Shown here in pieces: positions 11,101 to 22,234 of a DNA stretch of 64,000 nt (the first letter of the stretch is position 1; each line of letters begins with the position of its first letter). Where the stretch lies: contig CM037888.1 in assembly GCA_021292165.1 (NCBI GenBank), positions 33,871,091 to 33,935,090 on the forward strand, written 5' to 3'. Source of the DNA: Shinisaurus crocodilurus. Lineage: Eukaryota; Chordata; Lepidosauria; Squamata; Shinisauridae. The notes beneath the pieces are model-generated. The model made no database searches. It was not told the DNA's origin and saw only the letters and a program-made list of their open reading frames with translations. Position numbers and translations under genes: made by a program.

Positions 11101-12300
11101 GGGCTGCTATCTTAAGCATTCACACCGGACCACAAGCGCGGATGAACCGGACTTATTTCCGAGCACGGACAACGTTGGGTTGGGATGCGAGAATGCTTTC
11201 GCAACTTCCCGAACACACAAAGGTGTTGCGGAGCGGAAAGGAGCAATCCGCCCCTGCGCTCTCGCGGGAAGACTCCCCATCCAAGACGCCCTGTCCAGGT
11301 TACTTCTGCAGTGGAAGAGAACCCCGCGCGGTTGCCCCGACGAACCAACCCATTTCCAGGGAAGGCGCACGGCCAGCCCGCACCACTTCCCCAGGCGCCG
11401 CGCCCGCCCGCCCCGGGCAGCGCGCAGGGGCTTCCCCGTCCTGCCACAGCCGCCCGCCAAGCTCCCGCCGACGGCGGGGCTACCCTCCCGCGGGGACTCG
11501 AGCCATCCTCCGCCCCGCATGGAGGGGGCTGGCCAAGGAGGGGTTAAAGCAAGGCGAGAGGGGGGTTGAAGCGGCCCCCCCTCTCGCTGCCGCCCCTCCC
11601 CCGCGCCCGGACCACACGCCGGGCCCCTCCCCCCGCGGCCCCCTCACGCCGCTCCCCCGCACTCACCCCGCCGAGGCTCCCCCCGCCTCCCCCCGCCGGC
11701 GCTTCGTGCTTCCTCAGGCGGGACTTGAGGCTCTTCATGCTGTCGCTGCCGCTGCCGCTGCCGCTGCCGCCTCTCAGGCTCCCCGACGGCACGCAGCGAG
11801 ACTCGGACGCGGCCCGTCCTCCGGCCGCCTGCCGCCTGCCTACCCACCCAGCGACCAGAGACGCTCGGTCTCGGACGCCCCGCTGCTCCCTGGCCAATTG
11901 GAGGCGCCCGAGTCGCCGCTGCGGCCAGTAGAAACGGGGAAGGGCGGGACTTCCTGCCTCGGTCCTCTGGGGGCGTGGATTCCTTACCTGGGCGGGCGGG
12001 GGGGCAGGTGCAGCCGAGCCACGCCTACTGGGCGGGCTGGGGGCGGGGCGAGCGGCCGTTGGGGCTTTAAAAGCGCGCGCCCGGAGGCTGGCACGTGTCT
12101 TTGGGGTGCCGGGGCGAGCTGATCCTCGCTAGTCCTGGGCGGGAGGAAAGCCTCTCTGGGCACGCCTCATGCGCCTTGCGGGGGCATCCCTCTTCTTTCA
12201 CCAGGAGGCTTGTAGTGAAGAAGACCAGCCTGGCTGCGGGCCTCCCGGGGCCCCCTGGCCGCTGCTCCGCCACAGGAGCCCGCTGAGCTTACCGTAGTTG
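11100..12300. promoter_or_regulatory. CpG island, UACA-like promoter region
   Basis: GC-rich and CpG-dense over about 1.2 kb, containing the minus-strand UACA-like exon 1. Several GGGCGGG/CCGCCC boxes lie around 11.94-12.06 kb. A TATA-like CTTTAAAAGC at 12064 points along the plus strand, so divergent transcription is possible. Long open frames here on both strands arise from the scarcity of AT-rich stop codons. The transcription start cannot be placed from sequence alone. Confidence 0.7.
11667..11738 (-). CDS. UACA: UACA-like gene, first coding exon (partial gene)
   Basis: Reading the minus strand from the ATG at 11738, 24 codons give MKSLKSRLRKHEAP and a glycine-rich stretch, ending in phase 0 at a strong donor (G|GTGAGTG, 11666-11661). 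Known UACA (uveal autoantigen with coiled-coil domains and ankyrin repeats) begins with a near-identical MKSLKSRLRR; its paralogue RAI14 begins MKSLKAKFRK, so the SRLR spelling favours UACA. UACA is an ankyrin-repeat, coiled-coil protein linked to apoptosome and actin biology; none of those domains is in this exon. No ankyrin exon was found in 1-11.6 kb, implying a long intron 1 running off the left edge. Identification rests on about 12 residues plus CpG island and donor, so confidence is moderate. Confidence 0.62.
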
Positions 12301-13217
12301 TAACCCGCTGCTCAACCAGGGGTGCCTCCAGCCCTAGATGCTGACGATCCAAAGGCCTTGTGCAGCTATTCTGCCTTTTTTCCGTAATAGATTTTCCATG
12401 GCAAGAAAAGAGAGGGAAGAAATGGTGGGAAAATACAGGAGAGTAACGAGTGGAAGGTGACATCGTCCCCTGCCCCCACCCACTAGTACAATTCTGTGAA
12501 TAAGGCAATGCGATTGCACAATAAAAGCCTCATCTGGAAGCACTTCGGCAGCAGAGTCAGCAGCACAACAATAGCTGCAGAAACAAAAGCAAAAGCAGAA
12601 AGACTGACAGGCACACCCACCGCATTCCTGGACACTTCACCGCAATCCGCCAATCAGAGTGCTGCTCATTGACAACACACCGACATCAGCCATGCACGGG
12701 AGGCACCTATCAGGGCACAGTGACATCCAAACGACCCCACAGAACAGGCAAACAGAAAGCCTCCCCCTGCACAAATCACAAGGGCACTGTGGTTAAGCAA
12801 CCATCAGAGCGCCCATGCGCTTCCCAGGAAAAGGATCCGAGCCCTGCTGCTGCGGGAACAATGCCTCCATCCAGACAAAACCCATCCTATGTTGGGAAGC
12901 AGCCTTTTGCAGGGGCACACGGAAGAACAGAAGTTACAATGGCAATGGCAAGCTTGCAGCGGGCAGCACCACAGCTCAGGGGGGAAAGGGAAATATGGGA
13001 AGGAACACAGCACCTGGGCACATGGGTCCCCCCTCGGAGAGGCACTTGTGGGCTTTGCCAGCTGGAGGCTACACTTTGGAGGTCCCGATAGCAACAATAA
13101 TTTTAGGTGGAAAAGCGCAGCCCTAGTGCTCCAGACCATAGCACCCTAGCAGCAGGTGTTGATAGCAAATAGAGGGGCAGTGGTAGGGTTACCTCAATCA
13201 GCTAGAAAAATCAAAAC
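12301..13217. other. Intergenic, nothing recognised
   Basis: Compositionally unusual CA-rich, AG-rich segment at 12.54-12.80 kb followed by ordinary sequence. Overlapping open frames on both strands at 12.67-13.15 kb have no recognisable family motif. Confidence 0.4.
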
Positions 13218-13400
13218 GAGGAGGGGGCATAGCTCAGTGGCAGAGCCCCTGCTTTGTTTAGCCTAGTACAGTCTACACCAATCGTCGGTGGTTCTCCAGG
13301 GTCTTTCTTGATCCTTTCACTTCACTGGGATCAAGCCAGGAACCTTCTGCCAGCAGAACAGGTCCTCCATGACTGAGCTATGGCTCCTCAGCATGCAATA
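13218..13400 (+). mobile_element. tRNA-derived SINE, decayed
   Basis: Begins GGGGGCATAGCTCAGTGGCA, a good Pol III box A. A second, inverted tRNA-like piece (CTGAGCTATGGCTCC) closes the segment at about 13374-13388. I read it as a diverged SINE and not a functional tRNA, because a full cloverleaf cannot be folded. Confidence 0.6.
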
Positions 13401-16299
13401 CTTTCTCCTGAATGTAACCCCATTTCATAAGCTCTGATGCTTGCTTTTCACATCAGGGTTATCTACCACAGGGAAGAAAACCCTCACATTTTCCAAACTG
13501 TGGTAAAATTCTAGCTCCATCCATATGGGGTTGCACCCAGAAGAAAGGACCACTTCAGATATGTCAGAGAGAAGGTGCTCCTTTGACCTCTGTAGTGGCC
13601 CTGGCTGCCTGGGCTGGCATCTCCCCCTAGCAGCTGCTGCAACAGCTGGACACCTGCTGACAAAGGGAGATAATCAGCCTGTAGCAATTAAACCACACAT
13701 GGAGCTGAAATCTAAAACATAAAGCCATTAGCATGATGTAGCAAGGGTCTGGGAGCAGCTTACTGGGCCTTGACTAATTTATTGGGCCCCATCTGCCAAA
13801 TTTAAGCCTTAGATGCCTTGCCCCAAAACCATCTGGTTAAATTGCCACAGGTCTCTGTACACAGGCTGGCAGATGCTCGAGTGGCATGTGACGGCAAGTG
13901 CAGACACACGAGATGCTGGAAAGAGACCAGAGAAGGATCTGTGATGGGAACTTTTTGCCAGCAGCCAAGCCATCACTGCAGACCCCTTAAGTGTCCCGTT
14001 CTCTCTCAGTTAGTGCTGCCAAACAGCTTCCAGAGCTCTTGCCTGAAGCAGGTGAGTCAGGAGTGACTCTGGGCCGCTTGCAGTTCTGTGCCTTCCACTA
14101 GGCATTGTTCAAGACAGAGGAACACTTCATTCCAGCATTTCCTGCAGGCTAAATAAACTGAGATAAAGAGGAACAGCCAAGCAAAGGCTGCAAACCATTT
14201 ATTTGCACAAGAATTAGACTGGAGTTAGCGAGGGAGGTGTCTAGATGAGGCACATAATGCATCATTAAAGGCCAGATAAACCAGTGGAGCCAGAGCAGAG
14301 AGTTCCCAAAATAGTTTGCTTGCTGAGGCAGAGAAAAATATTTTCTCAGACCCTTAAAGAGGTGTGCTCCTGCTCTAATGTTTACAACCAATATTAGAAT
14401 TAGTACTGAGATGTGATTTGTCAAGTATATGGTCCTACACAGGTGAAAACAGCTGCAGTTGTGGAGTACAAGACGCTGGACAGCAACCACCCACAGTGCT
14501 AGGTTCAGAGGTGCCTGTGATGGGCTACCTACTCAGCTGGAACAAAAGTAGTATGTATGCGCATTTCATCTTCATTTGCAAAGCTGGCAATGGTGACCAG
14601 CACTACTGTGCTAAGGTTTGAGGCTTTCTTAATTCAAGATTGGGGGGGGGGGGGGGGAGAGAGAAGCAAAAAAACCCACGGAGGGTGAACTCTTCTTCCT
14701 TAGATATACGTCACAGAGTGCTTCCAACATCCTCTTGCCCATTAAGCAGCGATCAAGAGTAGCAGCTCTGTTTAAGACCCCCAGTGGAGCTGGGGTAATG
14801 TCTCTAATTTTAGCTGAAAATAATGTCTCTAATTTTATACCTGCACTGCTGCCTCCATGCTAGGAATTCAGGCCATGCCTGTGGGTGACCTAAAATTATA
14901 GCAGGTTACAGACGTGATATTTATCCTTTTAAAAGTAGCATCACACTGGTGGCTGATATGCCCTGTGCCTTCCCCATGGGCTATTTGTAGTTTGGGGAGT
15001 TGTGGGGGGGGGGCAATCAAGAACATACCAGACAGCTCTTCAATCTCTTGACTCGTTTGTTTTTCCTCGTCCGATACGCTGTTCCATTACCAAGTGAATA
15101 CAAATAAGGCAGTGTACGATGCACTGCAACCTAACCTATTGGGTGACACACAACCACAACAATCCAAGGTATGCTCCTTTGGGGTCAAAATCTCCATGTT
15201 GCCTGAAGTCTGCCTTTAAACTGGATGGAAACCCAGCATGCGTCTCTGCTTAAGTTAGAAACTCAGTGGTATTTGGAAGAAAAGATTCCAAAGTCTAGAG
15301 GAAATGCTGTTACAGTTTGGACATTGAGAAGCCCCAACTATGTTCTCCCTTCCCTCCTCCCAGAAGAATTGGGAGCAAATTGTCCCATGATGAGCAACAG
15401 GAAGTTAGGAAGCTAAGGTTTAGTCACAGATGTTGATCCAGCTATAGCAACCTTTTTAAATACACTTCAGCCTCTGATCCATCATCACATGTTCAAAGGT
15501 TAATCACAAGCTAGAGTGAATTGAAATTGAGTAACCAATTCCCTAGTAAAACTGATGGGTACAAGTTGGGGTTCAGAGGAACTGTGGAGGAATGTTTTGG
15601 TCTTTATGGACTTCAGTGTTACACGTCTGAAAGTCAAAGGATTCTAAAGAGCAAGTGGAATGAGAAATGTCAGAGCTGGAATACAGCTGGATCACAGACA
15701 AAGCTAATCCAAAACTGTATCTATATTAGAGCAGACTTTATAAAAAGCTATTAAGCTTTTTGGGTTACATTCGATTATACTAATTTTTCCTCTCCCAATG
15801 ATAGTTTTTCCAAGGATTGACCTATTTTTAATTTCCCCCAAAACATTAAAACAATCGTCCCTGTATCAGAAATAATCCTGTTCAAACACCCATCTCTCGT
15901 TTCCATTGTGTTGCCCTTTCCCACCAAGCTGCCAGGTATTATTATTGCCTCCTGTGATCCTGTTGCTGTAGTTCCCATGTTCCCTTCACTCATTCTTGCT
16001 CCCCTTCCCCCAGCCAATATAAAGTGTGCGAGAGTTGGGGAGAGAAACCACTGGCACTCCAAGGCTCAAACTGTTCTCCTGAGGAGCCTTTGGGTTTCTT
16101 CATGCATGCTCCTCCCTGGGCCAAGAGAAGCACTTGACAAGAGAAGGGATGCTGCCTATTCCTAAGAACATGCTTGTGCCTTGTGTGTGAGACAGGAAGG
16201 CTAACACTGGCATTACCACCACCTCACTTCTCCTGCTGCCATTGTTGGAGGGTACTTTGCCTACGTGGTAAATGAGGGTTGCCAGTGCACAATATCAAG
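13401..16299. other. Intergenic, nothing coding recognised
   Basis: Contains a G-run of 17 at about 14641-14657 and another at about 15004-15012. Frames are short. No splice-flanked exon or element was identified. Confidence 0.4.
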
Positions 16300-16698
16300 A
16301 TGTTATGGCCGTGCAGAGGGAGATGAGAGGGAGCGCAGGGCCATCCCACCCGCCCTGCTGAAAGGCCGCCCTCATGACGGCTCCTCCTCCCTCAACTGTC
16401 ACCACCACCAGCCATTCCAGCAGCAGGCTGAGAGGAGGGAGGTGAGAGGGCCATTCCACCCACCCTGCCAGAAGTATTAATTAATTTTTCCCCTTCTTCC
16501 CTCCCCATTCCTTTTTCCTTGTGTGTCGCGTCTTTTTAGATTGTAAGCCTGCGGGCAGGGACTGTCTTGTTAATTGCTGTAAACCACCCAGAGAGCTTCG
16601 GCTATTGGGTGGTATAGAAATGGAATGAATGAATGAATGAATGAAATAAATAAATAAATAAATAAATAAAAATAAAATAAAATTATTATTATTATTAT
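16300..16698 (+). mobile_element. L3/L2-like LINE tail with compound microsatellite
   Basis: Holds TTTTAGATTGTAAGCCTGCG and GGGCAGGGACTGTCTTG, an L3-like signature also present at 56.09 kb, then AAACCACCCAGAGAGCTTCG and a long tail of TGAA, TAAA and TTA repeats (16622-16698). Confidence 0.65.
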
Positions 16699-17495
16699 TG
16701 TAGAGAAAGCCTGAATGCACGTAGTGACATGAACCCGGACATAGTTTTCCCCTGGCGCACTGACCCGCTCCCTCTGCATAATCCCCACCCCGGGGATAGG
16801 AGACACAGCTCTGGTCAGACAGGTTGTAGGTGTGACCACATCTGCATACCCTCAATAGGACACACCTGCATGAATCCACAAGAGGAGGCATTACATCCTG
16901 AAGGTAGGGGAAGCAGTCTCAAAGAGCTGCAAAGTATCTCTAAAGACACCGGTAAACCCAAGGCGCCACCTTTTCCCCGGGCAGGAATAAGCCCACCTGA
17001 TCGCCAAGAGGCGGGGAGGGGGCGTGAAGGGTAGAAAAAAACCCTGCCAGAGTCAGAGAGTTGTGGGGAACTCAGGACGAGCTGACATCTTCCAACCCTA
17101 GCACTGGCTAGGGCCAAGCAGTTCCTTACCCCGAGCGCGGCAGGCTCGGAGCCGGCTATGCAGACCGCTACGCAAAGTCCATAAGTTCAGAGTCTCTGGT
17201 GTGAAGTGACTTCTTACTGCTGTAATACGCTATGCCTCTGTATTGAAGCTTTCTAGTGATTCAGGTCACAACCTGGTTTTGTTTATAGTGCAACATTCCT
17301 GGAAGTCTATTAGTTCCGCTCCATTAACCTTGTAGTAAATAAAGTCTATTCTTTGGTTTAAATACGGTTACGTGTTATATTTAGGTCGCGGTTGGGTTTA
17401 AATCGCTTGTGAGCCCCGTAAAGGGCAATATCTCAGTGCCGGTTAGCCCGTTAAGTGCTGAACTCGCGCCGAAGACCGGTTGTTGGTCTTCCACA
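16699..17495 (+). mobile_element. Solo LTR, 797 bp
   Basis: Starts TGTAGAGAAAGC and ends GGTCTTCCACA, giving TGT...ACA termini. An AATAAA polyadenylation signal lies at 17338. Flanking pentamers are ATTAT (16694-16698) and ATAAT (17496-17500), a duplication with one mismatch. No primer-binding site or internal gag/pol follows, so it is a solo LTR of an endogenous retrovirus or Ty3-type element; the class cannot be decided here. Confidence 0.65.
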
Positions 17496-18329
17496 ATAAT
17501 GTATCCATGTTGTCACATTCATTTTTGTTTCTATAGCTACTGTCCTGCTAGTGACTTGGCTACTTGTCAAGCACAGGACTGCCATATCCAAAGTATTTTT
17601 GGATTATGCACAACAGTAGCAGCCCCAGGTGGTTCCAAGGGCAACATTTTGGCTCGGTTAAAATTTGATGATTTTTTTTCCAAATTATTTTCCAAAATTA
17701 AAATTGTTTGGAATGTTTAAATTTTTATGAGACTTTTCAAAATGCTAGATGTTCAACATTATTGATAAAACTAAGCGTAAACAAGTTAAAGATTCAAATT
17801 TTAGTATTAAACAACATCCCCCACCCCAAGACCCCTAAATTCATCTTACGTCAAAGTTAGGAATACATAAACATCTTTTTTTGAAAGTATATTTGAGTTC
17901 AGAGAAAAAACATTTTCAGTTGTTTCAGCTCTAGCCAAATTACAGCTGTTTTTAAAAATATTGCAGCCCTGGTGTTGCTCCTGTGCTTAAACCTCAGCGA
18001 TGCCAAAAGCGACAGCTCAGATTTAAGGCGGCTTCATCTAGTGACAGACCACTGCTTCCAGCACACACTGGGCAGTTTTTGATGTCCCAGATGGCCCTCA
18101 ACCAGTGTAGCATACTCGAAGTATTGTACCATCGGAAACATCAGAAACTCAATGCAGATTTCTCCTTCTTTATAAAGTAACTTTTATTGCTGTGTTGTAT
18201 CAAAGTATAGAAAGACAAACAAACTCTGTCATTTCCGATTACTTTCACAGTTAAGAGTATAAATGCAGCCAAACTAGGAAAGTACTTGGCCCTTCAGTTA
18301 AAAAAAAATAATGGTGATAATGCATTTGT

Positions 18330-18510
18330 ACATCTTTGCACTGCTGCTGGCTTTTATTTTGGTTCTCTTTGGTTTTATTTTGTTTTAAAATTATGGCATA
18401 TATAGTGATATATATATATATATATATATCACTATGTTATTGTATTTTATAGTTTTAAGTTTGTTTTGTAAACCACCCAGAGAGCTTCAGCTAAATAAAT
18501 AAAAAGAAAC
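18330..18510 (+). mobile_element. LINE 3' tail with TA microsatellite
   Basis: Same tail family as at 3.17-3.41 kb (GCACTGCTGCTGGCTTTTAT and AAACCACCCAGAGAGCTTCA), interrupted by a TA repeat flanked by inverted AGTGATATAT/ATATATCACT at 18400-18434. Confidence 0.65.
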
Positions 18511-18699
18511 AAACAAATTATCAAGCATAATAGCAAAGATATTTATGATCCTTAGTGCGGAGGAGAAAAGGCTAAGGTAAAGTTCCAAGGGAAACAAGTC
18601 GGAGTTCTCCCAGAATATCTTTCAGTAAGGGCTGATGGTTGCTGGCTGGGCGAGTAAAGTCCTTGTGCTTACTGTGGCGTAACCCCACAATTCAGTTCC

Positions 18700-19135
18700 C
18701 TGGTGTATGTCTGCATTAGTATGTCAATCAATCAATTTATTTATTACAGTCATAGACCAGCAGGTGCATTAGTATGTGTAGTGTGTCTAGAATGTTGAAC
18801 GGAGTGGGTGTGGTTTGTGATGTCTTAGAAAGGGTGGGGGGAGGAGTATATAAGGAGTGTTTGAGTGATGTCAGAGTTAGTCGGGTTGAGTGTTATGGGA
18901 GTGTGGAGTTGGGTTAGAGAGTTTTAGGTGGTTGGAGTTAGTGTGATATGGGAGAGTGTGTTTGTAGTGTGTGGGGAGTTTGGGAGTTAGGTTAGTTACA
19001 AAGTGTTTGGTGTAGGCAGGTTTATTTTCTGGAACTAAGATTTTGAGAATTAAAATAAACTTATTATTTTGTTTGCTACCCAAATCCTACGTGTCAGCTT
19101 GGCGTTATTACCTGCTTTACTTTTAAATCTACACA
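18700..19135 (+). mobile_element. LTR-like block
   Basis: GT-rich sequence with a TATATAAGG box at about 18849 and a poly(A)-like AAAATAAACTT at about 19052, arranged as in an LTR. The left edge at TGTATGTC (about 18704) and right edge at CTACACA (about 19135) are tentative and no target duplication is evident. It contains a small retroposed insertion at 18725-18764. Confidence 0.4.
18725..18764 (-). mobile_element. 40-base retroposed LINE tail with 13-base target duplication
   Basis: The segment is flanked by exact direct repeats TGCATTAGTATGT (18712-18724 and 18765-18777). Read on the minus strand it ends TGTAATAAATAAATTGATTG, so it is a severely 5'-truncated LINE or SINE tail. Confidence 0.8.
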
Positions 19136-19389
19136 CACACCTTTGTACCCACAGCATCATAAATTTAAGCTAGATCCTTAATTCCCTCATTAGTAGGGGA
19201 AAGGTTTCACTTGACCCTCCCCCTCAGGTTTTCAAGTGTTGATGCTTGGCCTGAGAAGGGTTTATGCGCCTGGTCCTAAAGTGAAAAGGGCCGTGTTGTC
19301 GCACTTACCAACAAAGGCAATAAATGGATACCAAGTTTCATAAAAATTGTCTATTTCAGAAAACCCTTTAGCCAACTGGCTTTGCAATA

Positions 19390-19990
19390 TAAGCTGATCA
19401 GCCAGCACTATTCACAGTACTCTATTGTACCAGTCTCTGACGGTGCATTTTAATGCAGTTTTCCAGTGTAATGCTTTTTCTAGACTGGCTATTATGAGGA
19501 GATAAGAATATCAGGTCTTTGTGCAACAAGTGTTCATTGTCCTCAAGTATAAGCAACAGAGTTAACATGGGATCTAGTCTTAAAAGTTATTCTACATGTT
19601 TTGGAAATCATTACAACCCAGAATCTTACCACCACCTCACACATCCACCACACGTGGTAACAGGTTCCCTGTTGCAAACAACCCCTCCTGCACTGCAATG
19701 CAGACTGGGAGGTTTTGTGTATGTGACTGATCTTAATCGTCTATGCAATATTTTCATAGCATTTCTCCAAATACTCACAGAAACTGATTTTAATGGCCAT
19801 TTTTGCCACATTGCATTCCACACCTGTAGAGGAATGCTCTGTCCCAAATCTTTCTCCCACACAGCTGTCAGCCCTTCATTAGATCTCCCCAGTTCCAGCA
19901 ATAGTGTGTTATATACCCCAGAATTTTCTTCTTGCTTATACCCTGCAATATTATGGCTTTGAAGCTGGTAAGGGGTCAGGTCAGGTTGCT
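19390..19990 (-). mobile_element. Non-LTR retrotransposon C-terminus (L1-like), decayed
   Basis: The minus frame includes VWEKDLGQSIPLQVWNAMW and then a WRNAMKILHRRL segment, resembling the region after the RT in L1-type ORF2 (W.KDLG..I....W). Frames are broken. It could be the distal part of the LINE at 20.74-24.15 kb or a separate insertion. Confidence 0.65.
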
Positions 19991-20994
19991 TGATCTTTTA
20001 ACTATCGGTATTTATAAATGAATCACATGAATCTGACACCAGTTTATGGGTAGGGTTTTTTAATGGGTCCTTAAATTATGATCTTGACAATGGATTCCCT
20101 TAGTATAAAAATAAAAACTAAAAAAAAACCAGAGGCCTGGTGATCTTCAAAGAATCTGGCCCAAAAGCGGCGCAGCCAAAAGGAAAGAGGGGAAGCCCCT
20201 GGCACCAGCTTTCCTGCTGACCCTTTCCATCATTTCCCTCAGGGAAAGGATGATGTATTGCAGACGGTACTTGTGATACTGATGGGAGAAACAAGCAGAG
20301 TCCAATATCTGGACCAAAAACTTTCTATGTGGATACAGTGCTTGTCTTCACAATTCCTAGCCATAAACATCAATGGTTTAAACTGAAATGTATCACACAA
20401 CAAGCTCTTACACTGGGAACTCCCCCATCCACCTAATTTAACACTAGGCTTTTTGCTTTGGGGAATGAAATAATTAGTTCTTGCCCTTTGGTAAAATAAA
20501 AAAAATAAAATGGGGTGGAGAAATATTGGATGGGCTTGAAAATAAAAGTTCAACTTTGCAAGAATTGACTTCTTGACAACTGCTGCCCTCCCTGAATATG
20601 AGAACATTTTGTTCACTCCTTGAGATCGTGTTGGGCTTTTTAAAAAGTGGTCCAAAGCTGAACTTTTGCAAGGAAAACAGTTTTTGAGAATTTGCACCCC
20701 TATTTAATATAAATTGCCAGGTAATTTTCCTATAATTCTACTGGTGCTTATATACTCTGCTCATGTCAAATGGAAGCAAAGGAAGTCTAATTTGTTATAA
20801 TTTAGATATAGGCCTCCTAGGCCTGCTACTTTCCCATAGCTCTGTCTTAATTACATTAGTATATGGATCACCTCATTTGGATATAAAGAGGGCTGTGTCA
20901 TCTGCAAACTTGCTGATTAAATGGCTTTTCCTGTTGATGTTAACTCCTTTACTGTCAGTACTATTTCTAACTCTGTTCACTAGTGGCTCTAAAG

Positions 20995-21130
20995 CAGGGC
21001 TCTCCAACGTTGGGTCCCCAGATGTTGCTGGACTACAGCTCCCAGAATCCCTTGCCATTAGCCATGTTGGCTGAATATGCTGGGAGCTGTAGGCCAGCAA
21101 CATCTGGGGACCCAACGTTGGAGAGCCCTG
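20995..21130. mobile_element. hAT MITE family B, 136 bp, perfect 8-bp TSD
   Basis: Palindromic element beginning CAGGGCTCTCCAACG and ending CGTTGGAGAGCCCTG, flanked on both sides by CTCTAAAG (20987-20994 and 21131-21138). The 8-bp duplication and CAG..CTG ends are diagnostic of the hAT superfamily. Confidence 0.92.
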
Positions 21131-21666
21131 CTCTAAAGAGAGCACAAACAGAAGTAGAGACAAGGGCAGACTTGCTTCATCCCCCTGTGTAACAAGGAGC
21201 TAGGAGTCCATAGCTCTATGCAATTTTCCTGCTAGTTTTGCATTTCATGCATCTAGAATAGCTCAAGTACATCTTGATACATGTAAACAATATAATTAAA
21301 CAGGGAGGCCTTTGGCTTAAGCCGTTGGCCCCGTCACCAAATGAAGTGACACCGAAGCCCATCCTTCGCTTGCTCTCGCCTCCACCTCCCACCTTCCCCC
21401 CATCCAAATCTCTCCAGGGTGGATAATAAAATATGGAATATTATAATGGCAAAACATGTAAGAGGAGGGCTTGGAAGTTGAGACTCATTCTCAATACTTT
21501 GTGGTTGGGTTTTTTTTAATTTAAGAACCAGGTGAAATGAAGTTTACTGGACAGCAAAATACCAGTTTTGCCTGCATGGTTTGAGGCTCACCATTCTGAA
21601 CCCAGCTCAGCCTTGCACTCTACCTTCACATGCCTTCTGGGCCCCCAGCAGCACAGCCTCTAGCTT

Positions 21667-22072
21667 TATTAAGTAGAAACATAGATTTCATAGATCTGAT
21701 AGAGTTGGAAGGCGCCTACAAGGCTATCAAGTCCAACCCCCTGCTCAATGCAGGAAACTAGAGGGGGTCTCCCATCCAATTTATTTATTTATTTATTACA
21801 TTTATACCCCGCCTTTTTTCCTGCAAGGAACTCAAGGCGGCTTACATAGTCCTCCTCTCCATGTTATCCTCACAACAACCCTGTGAGGTAGGTTAGGCTG
21901 AGAGTCAGTGACTGGCCCAAAGTCACCCAGTGAGTTTCATGGCCGAGTGGGGACTAGAACCCGGATCTCCCGAGTCCCAGTCCAACACTCTCACCACTGT
22001 GCCACACCAGGCTTGACCCTGCTTAGCTTTCCACGCTCAGACAAGCTGAGCCAGCGTGAGCCACAGGCCTTA
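21667..22072 (-). mobile_element. Chimeric 5S-rRNA/CR1 SINE, split by Sauria SINE
   Basis: CR1-like tail at 21680-21778 and 5S-like head at about 22008-22070 (plus-strand text CTGCTTAGCTTTCCACGCTC). A complete Sauria SINE sits between them, replacing the junction near 5S box C. Confidence 0.85.
21779..22007 (-). mobile_element. Sauria-type tRNA SINE
   Basis: Head GTTGGACTGGGACTCGGGAG and body CTGGGTGACTTTGGGCCAGT on the minus strand, tail of TAAA units at the low-coordinate end. Nested within the 5S/CR1 SINE, so it is the younger insertion. Confidence 0.88.
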
Positions 22073-22234
22073 TCATCCCTCTTATCCTCCTTATTAAAGA
22101 AATGTACTAGTCGCCTTTCAAAATGCAACATATGGTGTAAAAAAAAAAGCCCAGGCACTCGGTCAAGGTTGCTGCATCCACCAAGACAAAACAGTTGCAT
22201 TAGAAGAAAATGACACACACACACAAAATCACAT

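Noticed and set aside
11073..12122. Plus-strand open frame of 349 codons over the first CpG island
   Set aside because: Composition-driven (A, P, R, G rich), overlapped by other long frames on both strands, no domain. The minus-strand UACA-like exon explains the locus better.
13226..13300. Possible functional tRNA gene (box A TAGCTCAGTGG)
   Set aside because: No acceptor stem pairing or proper box B spacing. Better read as a SINE head.
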